Positions 42,601-44,417 of a stretch of DNA of 44,417 nt are shown here, piece by piece. A program made the translations under genes and the position numbers. Position 1 is the stretch's first letter; each line of letters opens with the position of its first letter. Source of the stretch: CAZEHS01 sp964649745. GTDB taxonomy: Bacteria; Bacillota; Clostridia; Peptostreptococcales; Acidaminobacteraceae. The notes below the pieces were generated by a model that saw nothing but the letters and a program-made list of their open reading frames with translations, was not told the DNA's origin and ran no database searches. The stretch spans positions 1 to 44,417 of the forward strand of contig CAZYQI010000026.1 in NCBI GenBank assembly GCA_964649745.1. The letters run 5' to 3'.

Positions 42601-43158
42601 ATGACGCTAGAGGAAATTTTCGAGAAAGATCGAAGGGGAGACTGTGAGGCTATTGGTTTGGATCCTGATGAAGAAGCGGTGTACGAAGAAAGGAACGTGA
42701 AGCCGAGGAAGTACACTATTGAGCATGCAAAAGCAGCCTATGCGTTGAGGCTTTTAGGTTGGACGTATGCAACTATTGCTGAAGAAATGGGGATCAGTAG
42801 ACAGACGCTTTACAACTGGCGTGCTGAACACCCGGACTTTGACGAGGCCTTGAATAACGGGGGTGCCATTGCAGACGCTGCAGTAGCAGATAGCCTTTTC
42901 AGACGGGCAAAAGGCTATATATCCTGTGAAAAAACAGCTGAGTATGATGACGCTGGGAAGCTGCTCAGGACAAAAGTAGTTGAACGTGAAATTCCGCCCG
43001 ATGTAGCAGCGCAGAAACTATGGTTGAGCTGCCGACAGTCAGACGTATGGAAGGATCGGCAGACTGTAGAGGTCACAGCACGTCATACTACTGGCACGTT
43101 GGAAGATTTGTTTAACAGGGACAAGGTTCAAGCCATTGAATCTGGAGTCTCGGACTAG
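42601..43158 (+). CDS. phage terminase small subunit-like protein
   Basis: A 185-residue protein. An N-terminal homeodomain-like HTH at about 45-80 (LLGWTYATIAEEMGISRQTLYNWRAEHPDF) is followed by VADSLFRRAKGY and REIPPDVAAQKLWLSCRQSDVWKDRQ. This is the pattern of TerS of the phBC6A51 group. TerS chooses DNA for packaging. Because it is followed by a terminator rather than terL, it could redirect a helper phage terminase to the satellite genome, as TerS does in SaPIs. The 212 nt before it hold no recognised gene. Confidence 0.8.
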   Translation: MTLEEIFEKDRRGDCEAIGLDPDEEAVYEERNVKPRKYTIEHAKAAYALRLLGWTYATIAEEMGISRQTLYNWRAEHPDFDEALNNGGAIADAAVADSLFRRAKGYISCEKTAEYDDAGKLLRTKVVEREIPPDVAAQKLWLSCRQSDVWKDRQTVEVTARHTTGTLEDLFNRDKVQAIESGVSD

Positions 43159-43215
43159 GAGTCCTGTTTCCCTTCGTATTAACAGGTTTAATCAAACATG
43201 CTGTATTTAACACTG

Positions 43216-43255
43216 AAAGGCCGCACGGAGAACATCTCTTTTGCGGCTTCTTTTG
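43216..43255 (+). terminator. terminator after the terS-like gene
   Basis: GCCGCA (43220-43225) pairs with TGCGGC (43242-43247), followed by TTCTTTTG. It closes the rightward operon 60 nt after the terS stop. Confidence 0.65.
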
Positions 43256-43299
43256 ATTAAATTTCATGGAGGCTCTGGAACAGTTATTAATTAACTTGC

Positions 43300-43589
43300 T
43301 ATAAGGCACCCTTTACATTACTGGGGGCAAACATTTACACATTATAATGAATAGCCATAAAATGTAAGGGCGTGTTGAAGTATTGGCGTTAGCTAATTAC
43401 AGTTACTACGGGACTTGTGGATCTAAGCTGGCGAACTTTACAGAAAAGTATGAGATATTTTCGAGAGTTCGTTTGGAATCCTGTCCTCTTTGCTTGCTGC
43501 CGAGAAATAAAATGATGAGGAAAAGGATCTTGAAGCGTACAAGCACAGGGATTAACTCATATAATTCACGGAAGGATAGGAATGGATAA
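43300..43589 (+). other. region without clear gene (possible short ORF and decayed coding)
   Basis: An inverted repeat ACCCTTTACATT/AATGTAAGGG (near 43308-43370) surrounds a lone TATAAT (43343-43348). A frame of 68 codons from TTG 43383 contains GTCGSK and SCPLCLLP but has no good binding site. In a second frame, short peptide-like runs (DIFESSFGILSSLLAAEK, then NDEEKDLEAYKHRD) are broken by stops. This suggests a decayed gene. No family was recognised. Confidence 0.3.
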
Positions 43590-43716
43590 AGAATCTGATG
43601 AATTAATATTTGATTTTGATGTAAATTAACTAGAACTATTTGTCTCTGCACAAGAAATGAAAGCATATATAGATGCTGAGAAGCACATCGCAATACGGAA
43701 TCAAGACACCAAATGA
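43582..43716 (+). pseudogene. small gene with in-frame stop
   Basis: ATG at 43582 has a good GGAAGGATAGGA leader and encodes MDKESDELIFDFDVN, then TAA (43627-43629). The same frame continues with LELFVSAQEMKAY and IDAEKHIAIRNQDTK to TGA at 43714-43716, just before a terminator. The part beyond the stop looks protein-like, so one substitution may have split a 44-residue gene. A functional 15-residue peptide is the alternative. Confidence 0.35.
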
Positions 43717-43728
43717 GAACAACAAGGG

Positions 43729-43752
43729 CCGGATCGTTCCGGTTCTTTTTTT
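43729..43752 (+). terminator. terminator
   Basis: CCGGA-TCGT-TCCGG with a T-rich tail (TTCTTTTTTT). It ends transcription from the small broken gene. Confidence 0.75.
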
Positions 43753-43865
43753 ATGGCAAGTGTTGCAAGTGTGACTACGCTTACGGATAGCAAGCATTGA
43801 ATTTGTCCTTACACTGGCGGCCAATTCGCTTGTCAGGGGTTCCCCCTGATACCCGTACTACCAAA

Positions 43866-43901
43866 AGAAAAGCCAGGCATAAAATGCGCCCGGCTCTTTT
43901 G
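43866..43901. terminator. terminator of the small membrane-peptide gene
   Basis: AGCC(A)GGC pairs with GCC(C)GGCT. On the minus strand the stem is followed by TTTTCTTTT; on the plus strand by CTTTTGTT. It begins right after the stop codon of the minus-strand peptide gene. Confidence 0.7.
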
Positions 43902-44006
43902 TTACTGCATTAACTTATAAGCGATCATTCCAAGATAATAAATGATCTGCAGCACAACGGTGATATCTGCCCTATGCTGCCATAAGGATCTGAAAAACTT
44001 TCTCAT
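43902..44006 (-). CDS. 34-residue membrane peptide, possible type I toxin-like
   Basis: ATG at 44006 follows a GGGGGG-rich site. The peptide starts MRKFFRSLWQHRADIT, basic and aromatic, then has one hydrophobic helix (residues about 14-32) ending AYKLMQ. The TAA is followed at once by a terminator. Small peptides of this make-up act as membrane toxins, holin-like proteins or regulators. No antisense antitoxin RNA can be shown by reading alone. The gene is short, so a chance frame is possible. Confidence 0.5.
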   Translation of the reverse strand: MRKFFRSLWQHRADITVVLQIIYYLGMIAYKLMQ

Positions 44007-44346
44007 GGTTTGCCCCCCTTCCCGAATTTGTCGTTCGGTAGAATAAGGCAAACTGTCTTTTTTTATGTTCATAGGGGGCAAATATGTCCGGTGTATACTG
44101 CATTTGTCCGTTTAATAAATAAGGCGAAATAGAAATAAACCCGTAAACACACCATAACCGCAGCTGCTATGTGTGGCAAAAAGCAAAACAAGGTGAATGG
44201 ATAAGACGTACAATAAGCATTTAGAACGCTTTTAAGATTGGAATATTTATACTGCATCGTAAAACTGTATTTAGCAAACAGTTTAAAGAGGAGTTGAATG
44301 ATAGTTAAAAAAGTATATGATAATTTCTAAATAGAAAGAACTGTCA
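44007..44346. other. gene-poor stretch
   Basis: I see no convincing gene. A minus-strand frame of 62 codons (44069-44257) lacks a binding site and is rich in C, F and Y as in random AT-rich DNA. ATATGTCCG and CATTTGTCCG form a short near-repeat at about 44083-44110. A 10-codon frame with a binding site lies at 44298. Confidence 0.4.
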
Positions 44347-44417
44347 TTATACTGATTCACTGGGGTCTGTAAAGAGTTTTGTGCTTTCATCCTCCTCGAT
44401 TAGGTCAGTGACGATTT
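44347..44417 (-). CDS. C-terminal fragment of a protein entering from the right edge
   Basis: Read on the minus strand, the frame is open from the window edge and gives IVTDLIEEDESTKLFTDPSE and two more residues before TAA at 44347-44349. The acidic composition looks like a real C-terminus. Too little is visible to name a family. It would be transcribed toward the small membrane-peptide gene. Confidence 0.4.
   Translation of the reverse strand, partial: IVTDLIEEDESTKLFTDPSESV

Larger units (their letters stand above)
35098..44417. mobile_element. integrated phage-satellite-like (PICI-like) element, right end not seen
   Basis: The element begins at the 3' end of tRNA-Pro. It carries a leftward integrase and CI-like repressor, a rightward module of Cro-like, small unknown, excisionase-like, DUF4373, primase-helicase and terminase small subunit genes, and a terminator at once after the last. 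No large terminase, portal, capsid, tail or lysis gene occurs in the remaining 1.25 kb. This order is that of Gram-positive phage-inducible chromosomal islands. The attR copy of the tRNA 3' end was looked for and not found, so the element continues past the window or its att core is short. A prophage with structural genes farther right is the alternative. Confidence 0.65.

Noticed and set aside
43126..43140. Possible attR match (GGTTCAA) to the tRNA-Pro T arm
   Set aside because: Only 7 bases match, it lies inside the terS-like gene, and the flanks do not agree with the tRNA 3' end.
44069..44257. A 62-codon minus-strand frame near the right edge
   Set aside because: It has no ribosome binding site, biased C/F/Y content, and no recognisable motif.

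Overview
The window is a chromosomal segment of an anaerobic, low-to-mid GC Bacillota bacterium, most likely of the class Clostridia. The signs are a six-gene Rnf (Na+/H+-translocating ferredoxin:NAD+ oxidoreductase) operon with a long multi-cluster RnfB, strong AGGAGG-type ribosome binding sites, a leucyl T-box, an L27 with a Prp-cleaved N-terminal extension, and the classic Clostridia order maf-radC-mreBCD-PBP2-minCDE-rodA-radical SAM-DUF2344-rng-rplU-prp-rpmA-obg-yhbY-nadD-yqeK-rsfS-leuS. I cannot name the genus. Compared with the usual cluster in spore formers, the spoIVFA/spoIVFB-type genes expected between rodA and the radical SAM gene are absent.

Layout. 1-3300: a hairpin-rich edge sequence, a small cysteine-rich membrane protein, and (minus strand) an HD-GYP protein and a lytic transglycosylase, then a SPOR-domain membrane protein. 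3309-8540: the rnfCDGEAB operon with its own promoter and terminator. 8571-15516: DUF4321-maf-radC-mreB-mreC-mreD-PBP2, the cell-elongation machinery. 15565-18702: minCDE and rodA (septum placement and the SEDS polymerase partner of PBP2). 18720-25988: radical SAM, DUF2344, RNase G, L21, Prp, L27, Obg, YhbY (ribosome biogenesis and RNA metabolism). 26201-30483: nadD, yqeK, rsfS, and a T-box-controlled leuS. 30499-35058: a YheO-type regulator with RidA, a potassium-channel-like protein carrying 23 uninterrupted 12-residue repeats, a site-2-type protease, and a GNAT acetyltransferase. 35098: tRNA-Pro(GGG).

35175 to the right edge: an integrated mobile element directly abutting the 3' end of tRNA-Pro. 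It has a leftward tyrosine integrase and CI-like repressor, divergent promoters overlapped by repeated 13-bp operators, and a rightward operon of a Cro-like protein, small unknown proteins, an excisionase-like protein, a DUF4373 replication protein, a primase-helicase, and a terminase small subunit followed at once by a terminator. No large terminase, capsid or lysis gene appears before the window ends. This is the gene content expected of a phage satellite (PICI-like), though a prophage continuing beyond the edge is not excluded. The last 1.25 kb holds terminators, decayed coding sequence, and a 34-residue membrane-peptide gene.

The intergenic spaces of the core region also hold a family of MITE-like inverted repeats (16280-16366, 22444-22683, 23886-24361, 26010-26181). 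Two of them carry a 197-bp core with only four differences. All coordinates and motifs come from direct reading of the sequence; family names are from recognition of motifs, not from searches.
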